A stretch of 64,000 nucleotides of DNA from Rubrimonas cliftonensis (lineage in GTDB: Bacteria > Pseudomonadota > Alphaproteobacteria > Rhodobacterales > Rhodobacteraceae). A program made the position numbers and the translations under genes. Every line of letters begins with the position of its first letter. Positions within the stretch are counted from its first letter, which is position 1. The notes beneath the pieces are model-generated. The model saw only the letters and a list, made by a program, of their open reading frames with translations. It was not told the origin of the DNA and ran no database searches. The stretch covers positions 84,872 through 148,871 of the forward strand of contig NZ_FNQM01000010.1 in assembly GCF_900107585.1 (NCBI RefSeq), in the 5' to 3' direction. Shown here piece by piece: positions 35,932 to 45,023 of this stretch.

Positions 35932-36924
35932 ATGAAGACAGCACTGAAGGCGGCCCTCGTCGCCGTCGCCGCCCTCGTCGGCGCCGCCGCGTTCGCCGAG
36001 ACCACCCTGACCACGCAGACCGCGCTGCCCACCCGGCACGCGCTCTCGCAGAGCTATATCAGGCATTTCGTCGAGCCGCTGAACGAGGCGGGCAAGGGCG
36101 TCGTGCAGATCAACCTGCTCGGCGGCCCCGAGGTGACGCCTGCCGACCGTGCGCCGCAGGCGATGCAGCGCGGCGTGATCGACATCCTGCACATCCCCGC
36201 CGCCTATGTCGCCGGGCTGGTGCCGCAGGCGCAGGCGATGATGCTGCAGAACGTCGGCATCGAGAAGCTGCGCGCCGAGGGCGCGGTCGAGGCCTATGAC
36301 GACATCTTCGGCGACCGGCTCAACGCGCATCTGCTGGCGTGGTCGGAGACGGGGCCGGGCTCGGGCTACTACCTCTACACCAGGAAGATGCCGGCGATGA
36401 AGGATGGCGTGGTCGACTTCACCGGCCAGTCCCTGCGCACCACTGGGGCCTACCGCCCGATCCAGGAGGCGCTGGGCGCCACGACGGTCCAGATCCCATC
36501 CGGCGACGTGCCGACGGGGCTGGAGCGCGGCGTGATCGACGGCTTCGGCTGGCCGACGGTGGGCCTGAAATCCATCGGCCTCGCCGAGGCGGTGGACTAT
36601 CGCATCGAGCCGGCCTTCTACAATCTCGCCAACGTCGTGCTGATCTCGCGCGATCGCTGGGAGAGCCTGTCGCAGGAGGCGCGCGATCTCGTCACCCGCG
36701 TCGCGCGCGACTACGAGACAGCCTCGGTGCAGGAGATGATCGACCGCAACCGCGAGGACATCGCCGCCGCCGACGAGGCCGGGATCGAGGCGGTCCGCAT
36801 GGAGGGCGCCGACGCGGCGAAGTACCTCTCCATCGCGTCCGAGGCGATGTGGAGCCGCGTCGAGGAGAAGGTCGGCGCCGACGAGGTCGGCCGCCTGCGC
36901 GGCCTGCTCTACCGGACCGAGTGA
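35932..36924 (+). CDS. TRAP transporter substrate-binding protein (DctP)
   Basis: 330 residues with a Sec signal (LKAALVAVAALVGAAAFAE). Family core: YIRHFVEPLNEAGKGVVQIN, QAMQRGVIDILHIPAAYV and the ligand-binding region DFTGQSLRTTGAYRPIQEAL with VPTGLERGVIDGFGWP. TRAP systems use the sodium or proton gradient to import carboxylates and related solutes. It is followed within 35 bp by DctQ and DctM, so all three parts are present. A ribosome site GGGGAGAGG precedes the ATG. Confidence 0.92.
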   Translation: MKTALKAALVAVAALVGAAAFAETTLTTQTALPTRHALSQSYIRHFVEPLNEAGKGVVQINLLGGPEVTPADRAPQAMQRGVIDILHIPAAYVAGLVPQAQAMMLQNVGIEKLRAEGAVEAYDDIFGDRLNAHLLAWSETGPGSGYYLYTRKMPAMKDGVVDFTGQSLRTTGAYRPIQEALGATTVQIPSGDVPTGLERGVIDGFGWPTVGLKSIGLAEAVDYRIEPAFYNLANVVLISRDRWESLSQEARDLVTRVARDYETASVQEMIDRNREDIAAADEAGIEAVRMEGADAAKYLSIASEAMWSRVEEKVGADEVGRLRGLLYRTE

Positions 36925-36958
36925 GACCGATGCGGGACGGCGAGCGGGCGCCCCGCCC

Positions 36959-37471
36959 ATGCTGAGAGCGATCGGGAGAGCCTACCATCTCCTGCTGACG
37001 GGCTGCGTCGCGCTGGCGGCGCTGCTCCTCCTGACCGGGATCGCGCTCGTCGTGGTCGACGTCGTCACGCGCGCCAGCGGGCTGCGGCCGCCGGGCTACA
37101 CGGTGGCGTTCGTGGAGTACATCCTGCTGTATTTCACGCTGCTCAGCGCGCCGTGGCTGGTGCGGATCAAGGGCCATGTCCTGACCGACATGCTCGTGGT
37201 CCGCATGCCGGCGACGCTGCGGCTGGTCTGCGCGAAGGCCGTCTATCTCGTGTGCATCGCCGTCTCGCTGGTCTTCGCCGTTCAGGGCTGGCTGCTGTTC
37301 CAGGAGGGCCTGCGCTTCGGCTATGTCGACGAACGCTCGGTCGATATTCCCTACTGGGCGCTCTACGTCCTGTTCCCGCTCTGTTTCTCGATGATCGCGG
37401 TGGAGTTCGCGCGCTACCTGCTCGGGTTCGACTCGCTCTATGACCGCGACAAGCCCGTGGAGGCGATCTGA
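36959..37471 (+). CDS. TRAP transporter small permease (DctQ)
   Basis: 170 residues with four predicted membrane helices (LLTGCVALAALLLLTGIAL; GYTVAFVEYILLYFTLLSAP; LVCIAVSLVFAVQGWLL; ALYVLFPLCFSMIAVEFAR). WLVRIKGHVLTDML is a DctQ-type motif. It links the binding protein to DctM; the stop is 3 bp before the GTG of dctM. Confidence 0.9.
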   Translation: MLRAIGRAYHLLLTGCVALAALLLLTGIALVVVDVVTRASGLRPPGYTVAFVEYILLYFTLLSAPWLVRIKGHVLTDMLVVRMPATLRLVCAKAVYLVCIAVSLVFAVQGWLLFQEGLRFGYVDERSVDIPYWALYVLFPLCFSMIAVEFARYLLGFDSLYDRDKPVEAI

Positions 37472-37474
37472 GCC

Positions 37475-38785
37475 GTGGAGTGGTATTGGGCGCTTTCGCT
37501 GCTGCTGTCGCTCGTGATCGGCTTCATGGTGCTGGGGATGCCGGTCGCCTTCGCCTTCATGGCGACGAACCTGATCGGCGCGCTGGTTTTCATAGGCGGC
37601 TCGACCGCGCTGATCCAGGTGGTCGACAACTCCACGTCGCTGATCACGCGGTTCCAGCTCGCTCCGGTGCCGTTCTTCATCTTCATGGGCTCGCTGTTCT
37701 TCTATTCGGGGCTCGCCAACCGGGTGTTCGACACGCTCGACAAGATACTGGGGCGGATGCCGGGACGGCTGTGCTACCTCACCGTCGCCGGCGGCACGGC
37801 GTTCTCGACGTTGACCGGCTCCAGCATGGCCAACACCGCGATGCTGGGGTCGCTGATGGTGCCGGAGATGCGCCGGCGCGGCTATCACTGGCGGATGGCG
37901 CTGGGGCCGATCCTCGGCACCGGCGGGCTCGCCATGATCATCCCGCCCTCGACGCTGGGGGTGCTGCTGGCGTCGCTGGCGGGGATGGACGTCGGCCGCT
38001 TCCTGATCGCGGGGATCGTTCCGGGCTTCCTGCTGGCGCTGCTCTACACCGGGCTCATCACCGCGCAGATCCGGCTGAACCCCGAGGCAACGCCGCAATA
38101 CGACATCGAGCGCATCGGGCGCCGGGAGATGTTGAGGCTGTCGCTGATCAACATCGTCCCCATGGGGTTGGTGGTGCTGATGGTGATCGGGCTGATCATC
38201 TTCGGGATCGCGACGCCGACCGAGTCCGCCGCCTTCGGCGTGCTGGGCGTGCTGATCCTGACGCTCGCGTTCCGCATGTTCTCCGTGGAGGTGATCCGGA
38301 AATCCGTGCTGGCGACGTTGAAGGTCGCCGGCATGGTGTTCTTCATCATCCTCAACTCCAGCATCTTCAGCCAGTTGCTGGCCTTCTCGGGCGCAAGCTC
38401 GGGGATGCTGGCCTTCGCGACCTCCTTCGACGTGCCGAACTGGACCGTGCTGGCGCTGATCTTCTGCTCGCTGATCCTGCTCGGCATGTTCATGGACCCG
38501 GTGTCGATGATGCTGATCACGATCCCGATCTTCTTCCCGCTGATCGAGCGGCTGGGGATCGACCCGCTGTGGTTCGGCCTGTTCATGCTGATCGCGCTGG
38601 AGATGAGCCAGACGACGCCGCCCTTCGGCCTGCTGCTGTTCGTGATGCTGGGCGTGGCGCCGGAGGGCACGACGCTGCGTCAGGTCGCCGTCGCCGCGGC
38701 GCCGTTCCTCGGCTGCGACTTCCTGCTGATCCTGCTGATGGCGCTGTTTCCCGGGATCGTGCTGTTCCTGCCGGGGCTGATGTAG
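37475..38785 (+). CDS. TRAP transporter large permease (DctM)
   Basis: 436 residues from a GTG start at 37475 (MEWYWALSLLLSLVIGFMVL). About 12 membrane helices. Motifs: LGMPVAFAFMATNLIGAL, TGSSMANTAMLGSLMVPEM, GPILGTGGLAMIIPPSTLG, GIATPTESAAFGVLG and PFFMDP-type LGMFMDPVSMMLITIPIFFP. It is the transport channel of the TRAP system. It converges with the SMR-like gene 11 bp downstream. Confidence 0.93.
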   Translation: MEWYWALSLLLSLVIGFMVLGMPVAFAFMATNLIGALVFIGGSTALIQVVDNSTSLITRFQLAPVPFFIFMGSLFFYSGLANRVFDTLDKILGRMPGRLCYLTVAGGTAFSTLTGSSMANTAMLGSLMVPEMRRRGYHWRMALGPILGTGGLAMIIPPSTLGVLLASLAGMDVGRFLIAGIVPGFLLALLYTGLITAQIRLNPEATPQYDIERIGRREMLRLSLINIVPMGLVVLMVIGLIIFGIATPTESAAFGVLGVLILTLAFRMFSVEVIRKSVLATLKVAGMVFFIILNSSIFSQLLAFSGASSGMLAFATSFDVPNWTVLALIFCSLILLGMFMDPVSMMLITIPIFFPLIERLGIDPLWFGLFMLIALEMSQTTPPFGLLLFVMLGVAPEGTTLRQVAVAAAPFLGCDFLLILLMALFPGIVLFLPGLM

Positions 38786-38796
38786 CGGGGCCCGCG

Positions 38797-39108
38797 TCAG
38801 GTGGCCGCGATGGCGACGCCGGCCACAACGACCAGACCGCCCAGCACCTCCCGCGGCGAGACGTCCTCGCCGAGCGCGACGAAGGAGACGCCCGCGATCA
38901 CCAGGCATTCGACGCCGAGGACCGCGACGTAGATCACCGAAAGCCGCTCGATCCGCAGCGCCTCGACCTCGCACCACGCCCCCAGCGCCATGGCGCCGGC
39001 GATCAGCGCCGCCATGGCGACGGGTGGCGCCGCGCCCCAGAACTTCATCAGGATCATGGCGCCGGCGTAGAAGGCGGCGGCGCCGAGAATGAGCAGTGCA
39101 AGCTCCAT
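38797..39108 (-). CDS. four-helix SMR/EamA-like membrane protein
   Basis: 103 residues from the ATG at 39108. Four predicted membrane helices (ALLILGAAAFYAGAMILMKF; AMAALIAGAMALG; LSVIYVAVLGVECLVIAGV; VLGGLVVVAGVAIAAT). The size and the last two helices (GEDVSPREVLGGLVVVAGV) fit small multidrug resistance or half-size drug/metabolite transporters. Substrate unknown. Confidence 0.7.
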   Translation of the reverse strand: MELALLILGAAAFYAGAMILMKFWGAAPPVAMAALIAGAMALGAWCEVEALRIERLSVIYVAVLGVECLVIAGVSFVALGEDVSPREVLGGLVVVAGVAIAAT

Positions 39109-39296
39109 ATGTCGTCGCCTCTCCGCGGCGGGAGCGATCGGCGAATCTGACGTGCAGGTTTCCAGCATGACCGCGCCCCGAATGATTTCTGGCGATCAGG
39201 TTAACCCTGCGTCATGGCGCAGCCTGTGACCTCCGGCACAGGTCGCGCATTCAGGTGACGCGCGGCCGGGTCGCCGCCAGCGCCGACGCCGCGCGG

Positions 39297-40037
39297 TCAG
39301 ACGTGCTGGCCGCCGTTGATCTCGATCTCGACGCCGGTGACGTAGCTGCTGGCGTCGGTGCAGAGATAGTAGATGGTGCGCGCGACCTCCTCGGGCTTGC
39401 CGAGGCGGCGCAGCGGCAGGCTCTCGGCGAGCTTGTCTGTGCCGGGGGAAAGGATCGCCGTTTCGATCTCGCCGGGCGCGATGGCGTTCACCCGCACGCC
39501 ATGCGGGCCGAAATCATGCGCCATCTCGCGCGTCAGCGCGGCGAGCGCAGCCTTGGAGGTGGAATAGGCCGCCCCGGCGAAGGGGTGCACGCGCGCGCCG
39601 GCGATGGAGGTGACGTTGACGACCGCCCCCTGCGCCGCGACCAGTTCCCTGAACAGTCCCCGCGCCAGCACGACGCTGGAGAAGAAGTTGACGTGGAACA
39701 CCCGCCCCCAGTCGCGCAGGTCGGTGTCGAGCGTGTTCAGCCGCGCGCCGCCCTCGCCCTTGGGCGATATGCCGGCGTTGTTGACCAGAGCATGGAGCTT
39801 GCCGTCCGGCAGCCGCGCGCGGATCTCTGCGACCGCCTTCATCGTGTTGTCGGGGCTGGCGAGGTCGACCTGGATATGGTCCGCCTCGCCGGCCTCCCAC
39901 GGGCAGTCCTCCGGGAAGGGCTGGCGCGAGCAGGAGATGACGCGCCACCCCGCCGAGGAGAAGCGCTTCACCGTCGCGTGGCCGATGCCGCGGCTGGCGC
40001 CGGTGAGCAGCAGGGTCTTGCGTTCGCTGTCTGGCAT
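39297..40037 (-). CDS. short-chain dehydrogenase/reductase
   Basis: 246 residues from the ATG at 40037. NAD(P) motif TGASRGIGHATVKRF near residue 13, NNAG at about residue 87, and the catalytic Ser and YxxxK (YSTSKAALAAL near residue 160). The C terminus (YVTGVEIEINGGQHV) is of the classical SDR type. The reaction cannot be assigned. It lies 145 bp downstream of pdxH on the same strand. Confidence 0.9.
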   Translation of the reverse strand: MPDSERKTLLLTGASRGIGHATVKRFSSAGWRVISCSRQPFPEDCPWEAGEADHIQVDLASPDNTMKAVAEIRARLPDGKLHALVNNAGISPKGEGGARLNTLDTDLRDWGRVFHVNFFSSVVLARGLFRELVAAQGAVVNVTSIAGARVHPFAGAAYSTSKAALAALTREMAHDFGPHGVRVNAIAPGEIETAILSPGTDKLAESLPLRRLGKPEEVARTIYYLCTDASSYVTGVEIEINGGQHV

Positions 40038-40182
40038 GGGGCGCCCGTCCGGTTTCGCCGGCGCGCGCCGGCTTCGCGAGCATTCGCACGCTCCGAGCCC
40101 AGCGCCAACCGGGAACTGCCGGGGGCGCCGTGCCGGCCGCCATACCCTTCGCCGGCCCGCGGGGCGCGACCCTCCCGGCCCG

Positions 40183-40806
40183 TCAAGGGTTGAGGCGCGT
40201 CGTCGTCCACGCCGCGCTGTCGACGTTCTCGCGGGTCCAGCGGAATCGGTCATGCATGCGGAAGGCGCCGTTGGCCCAGAACTCGATCTCCAGCGGGCGG
40301 ATGCGGAAGCCGCCCCAGTGCTCCGGGCGCGGCGGCCGGGCGGGGTAGCGCGCGGCGACCTTCGCGGCCTCGGCCACCAGCGCGGCGCGGCTGGCCAGCG
40401 GGCGCGACTGCTTAGACGCCCAAGCGCCGATCCGGCTCTGGTAGGCGCGGGAGGCGTAGTAGGCGTCGGCGGTCTCGGCGTCCACCAACTCCACCGGCCC
40501 GCGCGCGCGCAGCTGCCGGCGCAGGCTCTTCCAGTGCATGGTGAAGGCCGCCTGGGGGTTGGCCTTCAGCTCCTCGCCCTTGGCGCTCTCGAAGTTGGTG
40601 TAGAAGACGAAACCGCCGCCCGGGTTGGCGCCCTCGATGTCCTTCAGCAGCACCATGCGCACGTTGGGCAGGCCGTCGGCGCCGCAGGTCGCCAGCGCGA
40701 TGGCGTTGGCGTCCTCCGGTTCGGCGGCCTCCGCCTGCGCGAGCCACGAGCGGGCGAGGGCGAAGGGATCCTCCCCGATGAAGATCGCGCTCTCGTCCTG
40801 CGCCAT
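40183..40806 (-). CDS. pdxH: pyridoxamine 5'-phosphate oxidase
   Basis: 207 residues. FMN and PLP motifs: [20 protein letters not shown] near residue 50, [35 protein letters not shown], and C-terminal [18 protein letters not shown]. It oxidises pyridoxine/pyridoxamine phosphate to PLP. Length is normal. It is divergent from the OmpA-like gene. Confidence 0.95.
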   Translation of the reverse strand: MAQDESAIFIGEDPFALARSWLAQAEAAEPEDANAIALATCGADGLPNVRMVLLKDIEGANPGGGFVFYTNFESAKGEELKANPQAAFTMHWKSLRRQLRARGPVELVDAETADAYYASRAYQSRIGAWASKQSRPLASRAALVAEAAKVAARYPARPPRPEHWGGFRIRPLEIEFWANGAFRMHDRFRWTRENVDSAAWTTTRLNP

Positions 40807-40967
40807 GCGGCTGCTCCCGTTCCATCATCGCGGTAGCACCTAGCGCCGCCGGGCAGCGGGATCGAGGGCGAGCGACGTCGCCCTCTGCCACATTCACGCT
40901 ATTTCCACCAGTCGCCGGGCGTTCAGCGGCATGTTTTTTCGCGTTGGGTGAAACGGGAGTGTGGAGC

Positions 40968-41375
40968 ATGAAGAGGAAGTTTGCGGCTGCGGCCGCGCTG
41001 GCGTGCTGTCTGGGGTTCTGGGGCGCCGGCGCTGCGGCGCAGGACGCCGAGGGCGTCAGGATATTCTTCGGCGTGGGCGAGAGCGCGGTCTCGGCCGATC
41101 AGCAGGCGACGCTCGACCGGGCCGCGCGCATCTTCCGCGAGGGCGACCCGATCGTGATGATCGTCTCGGGCGCGGCCGACACCCAGGGGCCAGCGGCGCT
41201 GAACCTCGCGCTCAGCATCGAACGGGCGAACTCGGTGTGGAAGGGTCTCACCGAGCGCGGCATCCCCGCCGAGCGGCTCCAGGTGGTCGGCCGCGGCGTC
41301 GCTGGGTCGCCGGTCGCGACGGGTCCGGGCGTCGACGAGCCGCGCAACCGCGTGGTGGAGATCACCTGGCGATGA
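40968..41375 (+). CDS. OmpA-like C-domain protein, periplasmic
   Basis: 135 residues from the ATG at 40968 with a Sec signal (FAAAAALACCLGFWGAGAAAQD). The rest is one OmpA-like peptidoglycan-binding domain: FFGVGESAVSADQQATLDRA, SGAADTQGPAALNLALSIER and the NRVVEI end. There is no beta-barrel, so it would be a soluble cell-wall-binding protein. The next gene starts inside its last codon (ATGA overlap). Role probably envelope integrity. Confidence 0.83.
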   Translation: MKRKFAAAAALACCLGFWGAGAAAQDAEGVRIFFGVGESAVSADQQATLDRAARIFREGDPIVMIVSGAADTQGPAALNLALSIERANSVWKGLTERGIPAERLQVVGRGVAGSPVATGPGVDEPRNRVVEITWR

Positions 41376-42538
41376 GGCGCGGCGCGCTTGCGGCGGTCCT
41401 GCTCCTTGGCCTTGCGGGGCCGGCCCCCGCCCAGCAGACCGGCTTTCCGCCGCAGGCGACGCGCGCCGAGGCCGCCGACGCGGCGCCGGGGCAGGCGGCC
41501 TTCGACCGACGCGACTATGCCGAAGCGGCGCGGCTCTGGCGCGAGGCGGCGGGCGCAGGGTCGGCGGCGGCGAAGTTCGGGCTCGGGCTGATCGCCGATC
41601 TCGGTCTCGGCGCTCCGCGCGACGCTGCGCGGGCGCGACGCTGGTTTCTCGACGCCGCGGAGGCCGGCCACGCCTCCGCGCAGTTCAACGTCGCAGTCAT
41701 GCTGGACAGCGGCGCCGACGGGCTGCGCGACGTCGAGGCCGCGGCGCTCTGGTATGGCCACGCCGCAGCGCGCGGCGCGGCGCGGGCGCCCTTCAACCTC
41801 GGCCTGATGTTCGCCGCCGGCGACGGCGCGCCGGTCAATCCCGGCGTGGCGGCGAGCTGGATGGCCAAGGCGGCGGAGGCGATACCCGCCGCGCGCGAGC
41901 GCATCGCGGCGCTGCGCGCGGCGGCGGCGGTCGCGCCGCGCGTCTTCGAGGCGCCGACGCCGCTCGGCGCGCTGGCGGCGCCGGACGGCGTGAGCCTCGC
42001 GTGGTCCCTGCGCCCGGCGCCGCTCGGCGCGACGGTTCTGGTCGAACTCGCCGACGCGCAGGGGCGCCCCGCCGCCCCGCCGGTCCTGCTGCAGGCGGAC
42101 GCGCCGACGGCGATCCTCGCGCAGGCCCCGCCGGAGGTGGCGCTGCTCTGGCGCGTGAGTCTTATCGACGCCGCCGGCGCGCGCAGCGCCACGATGGGAT
42201 GGCGCCCGGCGCGCGGCGACGTCCCGGGGCCGCGGGGCAGGCTGGTGCTGAGCCATGCGCCGGGCGACGCCGCCGCCGCGCGCCTCGCCGCGGCGCTCGC
42301 GTCGGGCTTCTCGCGCGCGGGCTTCTGGGTCAGCGCGCTCGCCGAGCCCGGCGCGGCGGCCGCCACCGCCGTCTCCTATCGCTTCGCCGAGGACGCTGCG
42401 CTCGCGCGCTCTGTCGCGGCGAGCCTGCCGGCGCTGGACGCCTCGGCGGTGGGCGCGCCGGAGGACGGGCCGGGGGGCGGCGCGCCCGCCTCGCCCGGCG
42501 CGGTTCGCGTCAGGCTCGTCGGCGGCCCGGCGCCGTGA
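41372..42538 (+). CDS. Sel1-repeat protein with a signal peptide
   Basis: 388 residues. Sec signal (ALAAVLLLGLAGPAPAQ). Three to four Sel1-like repeats cover about residues 45-175 (FDRRDYAEAARLWREAAGAG, GLIADLGLGAPRDAARARRW, FNLGLMFAAGDGAPVNPG). The following 200 residues are Ala/Pro-rich with no recognised domain. Sel1 repeats usually mediate protein contacts. It overlaps the OmpA-like gene, so the two may form one envelope complex. Confidence 0.78.
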   Translation: MRRGALAAVLLLGLAGPAPAQQTGFPPQATRAEAADAAPGQAAFDRRDYAEAARLWREAAGAGSAAAKFGLGLIADLGLGAPRDAARARRWFLDAAEAGHASAQFNVAVMLDSGADGLRDVEAAALWYGHAAARGAARAPFNLGLMFAAGDGAPVNPGVAASWMAKAAEAIPAARERIAALRAAAAVAPRVFEAPTPLGALAAPDGVSLAWSLRPAPLGATVLVELADAQGRPAAPPVLLQADAPTAILAQAPPEVALLWRVSLIDAAGARSATMGWRPARGDVPGPRGRLVLSHAPGDAAAARLAAALASGFSRAGFWVSALAEPGAAAATAVSYRFAEDAALARSVAASLPALDASAVGAPEDGPGGGAPASPGAVRVRLVGGPAP

Positions 42539-42692
42539 TCGGGCCCGCGCCCCGCGGCCGCTCCCGTGGTCGGTCCCGCGGGCGGGCCGCAGTCTCGTCC
42601 ACGGGACGGCGCGCGGGCGCGCGGGGAGCGGCTTGAAGGGGCGGTGATCTTCCCCTAAAGCCCCCCCTTAACTCGTGGGTCGGAGGTGGGAT

Positions 42693-43508
42693 ATGGGCGA
42701 TCTGATGGCGGGCCGTCGCGGGCTCGTAATGGGTGTCGCCAACGACAAGTCGATCGCCTGGGGCATCGCGAAGGCATGCGCGGCGCAGGGGGCCGAGCTG
42801 GGCTTCACCTATCAGGGCGACGCGCTCAGAAAGCGTGTCGAGCCGCTGGCCGCCTCAGTCGGTTCGGACCTCGTGCTGCCCTGCGACGTGACGGACATGG
42901 CGAGCGTCGATGCGACCTTCGCGGCGGTGGCCGAGAAGTGGGGGCGGCTCGACTTCCTCGTGCACGCCATCGCCTACGCCGACAAGAACGAGCTGAAGGG
43001 CCGCTACGTCGACACCTCGCTCGACAACTTCCTGCTGTCGATGAACGTCTCGTGCTACAGCTTCACCGCGGTCGCCCAGCGCGCCGAGAAGCTGATGACC
43101 GAGGGCGGTTCGATGGTGACGCTGACCTATTACGGTTCCGAGCGCGTGATGCCTCACTACAACGTGATGGGCGTCGCGAAGGCCGCGCTGGAGGCGTCCG
43201 TTCGCTACATGGCGATGGACCTCGGGCCGAAGAACATCCGCGTCAACAGCCTCTCGGCCGGGCCGATCAAGACGCTGGCGGCCTCCGGCATCGGCGATTT
43301 CCGCTACATCCTGAAGTGGAACGAGCTGAACTCGCCGCTGCGACGCAACGTGACGCAGGACGACGTGGGCAAGGCGGGTCTCTACCTGCTGAGCGACCTC
43401 GCATCCGGCGTCACCGGCGAGTGCCATCACGTCGACTGCGGCTATCACGTCGTCGGCATGAAGGCGGAGGACGCGCCCGACATCGACGTGGCGCGGGACA
43501 AGGCGTGA
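42693..43508 (+). CDS. fabI: enoyl-[acyl-carrier-protein] reductase (NADH)
   Basis: 271 residues from the ATG at 42693, with ribosome site GGAGGTGG just upstream. Motifs: [20 protein letters not shown] near residue 14, [19 protein letters not shown], and the catalytic [17 protein letters not shown] with the Tyr-6-Lys spacing. [18 protein letters not shown] is the substrate-loop region. It does the last step of each fatty-acid elongation cycle. An in-frame GTG at 42675 is less likely. Confidence 0.95.
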   Translation: MGDLMAGRRGLVMGVANDKSIAWGIAKACAAQGAELGFTYQGDALRKRVEPLAASVGSDLVLPCDVTDMASVDATFAAVAEKWGRLDFLVHAIAYADKNELKGRYVDTSLDNFLLSMNVSCYSFTAVAQRAEKLMTEGGSMVTLTYYGSERVMPHYNVMGVAKAALEASVRYMAMDLGPKNIRVNSLSAGPIKTLAASGIGDFRYILKWNELNSPLRRNVTQDDVGKAGLYLLSDLASGVTGECHHVDCGYHVVGMKAEDAPDIDVARDKA

Positions 43509-43518
43509 GGCCCCTGCG

Positions 43519-44025
43519 ATGAGCCAGACCTCGCCATACGACAAGGGTTTCCACATCTCCTGGGACCAGGTGCACCGCGACAGCAAGGCGCTGGCGTGGC
43601 GGCTCGACCATCAGGGGCCGGGCGCCGGCGGCGAGTGGCGCGCGGTGGTGGCGATCACCCGCGGCGGGCTGGTGCCGGCGGCGATCGTGGCGCGCGAGCT
43701 CAACATCCGCGTGATCGACACGATCAGCGTGAAGTCCTACGACCACAAGAACCAGATCGAGGCGCAGGTGCTGAAGGCGCCGGACGCCACGCTGGTGCGC
43801 GACGGCGACGGCATTCTCGTGATCGACGATCTCGTGGACACGGGCCGGACGCTCGAAGTCGTGCGCGCGCGCTATCCGCGCGCCCATTTCGCCACGGTCT
43901 ACGCCAAGCCCAAGGGCCGGCCGCTGGTCGACACCTTCATCACCGAGGTCAGCCAGGACACATGGATTTACTTTCCGTGGGACATGGCGATGCAGTATGT
44001 GGAGCCCCTGCGCGGCGCCAGTTGA
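43519..44025 (+). CDS. gpt: xanthine-guanine phosphoribosyltransferase
   Basis: 168 residues. The PRPP-binding motif [18 protein letters not shown] is near residue 95. [20 protein letters not shown] near residue 43 and [16 protein letters not shown] near the end match Gpt. It salvages guanine and xanthine. It is 10 bp after fabI, probably cotranscribed. Confidence 0.94.
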   Translation: MSQTSPYDKGFHISWDQVHRDSKALAWRLDHQGPGAGGEWRAVVAITRGGLVPAAIVARELNIRVIDTISVKSYDHKNQIEAQVLKAPDATLVRDGDGILVIDDLVDTGRTLEVVRARYPRAHFATVYAKPKGRPLVDTFITEVSQDTWIYFPWDMAMQYVEPLRGAS

Positions 44026-44054
44026 CCCGCGGCGCAGGGGCCGGAGGACCGCCG

Positions 44055-44519
44055 ATGACCCGCCCCGAAGATGCGCTCCCCCATGACGCGCGCCGTGAGC
44101 GCGAGGTGAGCATCGGCGAGGCCGCCGCCGCGAGCGGCCTGCCGGCCAAGACCATCCGCTACTACGAGGAGATCGGGCTGCTGGCGCCGAAGCGCGGCGC
44201 CAACGGCTATCGCGCCTTCTCGGGCGCGGACGTGCGCCGGCTGGCCTTCATCGGGCGCGCGCGGTCGCTCGGCTTCTCCATCGAGGACTGCCGGGCGCTG
44301 GCCTCGCTCTACGCCGACCGCCGCCGCGCCAGCGCCGACGTCAAGCGCATCGCTGAGAGCCACATCGCCCGCATCGGCGCGCGCATCGCGGCGCTGGAGA
44401 TGATGCGCTCAAGCCTCCAGGATCTCTCGCGCCGCTGCCATGGCGACGACCGGCCGGACTGTCCGATCCTTGAGGAGCTTGCGAGCGACGGCCCCGGCGA
44501 AAGCGCGCGCGACGCCTGA
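44055..44519 (+). CDS. cueR: CueR-like MerR-family copper-responsive regulator
   Basis: 154 residues. The MerR HTH and dimer helix are seen in IGEAAAASGLPAKTIRYYEE and LGFSIEDCRALASLY. The C-terminal loop C-HGDDRPD-C-PI has the Cys-x7-Cys spacing typical of CueR Cu(I) binding. The N terminus has a longer arm (about 17 residues) before the HTH than E. coli CueR. The copper P-type ATPase gene ccoI lies 5 kb away; no copA/cueO gene is adjacent, so targets are elsewhere. Confidence 0.85.
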   Translation: MTRPEDALPHDARREREVSIGEAAAASGLPAKTIRYYEEIGLLAPKRGANGYRAFSGADVRRLAFIGRARSLGFSIEDCRALASLYADRRRASADVKRIAESHIARIGARIAALEMMRSSLQDLSRRCHGDDRPDCPILEELASDGPGESARDA

Positions 44520-44586
44520 GCGGCTTGCCTTGCGCCCTCGGCGCCTTTCCATTAGCGCCGCAGGCGGCGGAACCGGGGAGGGCGCG

Positions 44587-45021
44587 ATGGGGACGAGAAG
44601 CGTGGCTTCGACGGCGCTGGGCGTGGCGACGGCCGGCGCGCTTTCGGGTGCAGTCGGCTTCGCCGCCGCGGCCCAGACGCCGCTGACGCTGGAGCTGAAC
44701 CGGCTTGAGAGCGTCGACGGCGGCTGCCGCGTCGACCTCGTGGTTGAGGCCGGGCCGGAGAGCGTCGACGTGCTGACGCTCGATCTGGTGCTGTTCAATC
44801 CCGCCGGGCTGATCCTGCGCCGTCTCGCGGTCGAGGCCGGGCCGGCGCCTGCGGGCAAGCGGCGGGTGCGCGCCTTCCTCGCCGAGGGGCTGTCCTGCGA
44901 CTCGATCGGGTCCGCGCTGGTCAACGGCGTCATCGCCTGCGAGATCGGCGGCTCGGTCGCGACCGATTGCGAGCGCAGCATCACGACGCGCTCGCGGCTT
45001 CCCGTGGCGCTGGTGAACTGA
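44587..45021 (+). CDS. small exported protein with four cysteines, first of the ExbB/ExbD/TonB operon
   Basis: 144 residues. A Sec-like signal (STALGVATAGALSGAVGFAAAAQ) is cleaved about residue 30; the mature protein is beta-rich with four cysteines (47, 104, 118, 128), enough for two disulfides in the periplasm. No known domain is recognised. It ends 2 bp before exbB and is probably cotranscribed, suggesting a role with the TonB-type complex. Confidence 0.68.
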   Translation: MGTRSVASTALGVATAGALSGAVGFAAAAQTPLTLELNRLESVDGGCRVDLVVEAGPESVDVLTLDLVLFNPAGLILRRLAVEAGPAPAGKRRVRAFLAEGLSCDSIGSALVNGVIACEIGGSVATDCERSITTRSRLPVALVN

Positions 45022-45023
45022 GC

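Noticed and set aside
36692..38977. 761-codon minus-strand frame opposite the TRAP genes
   Set aside because: Gln/Arg/His-rich shadow of DctQ and DctM.
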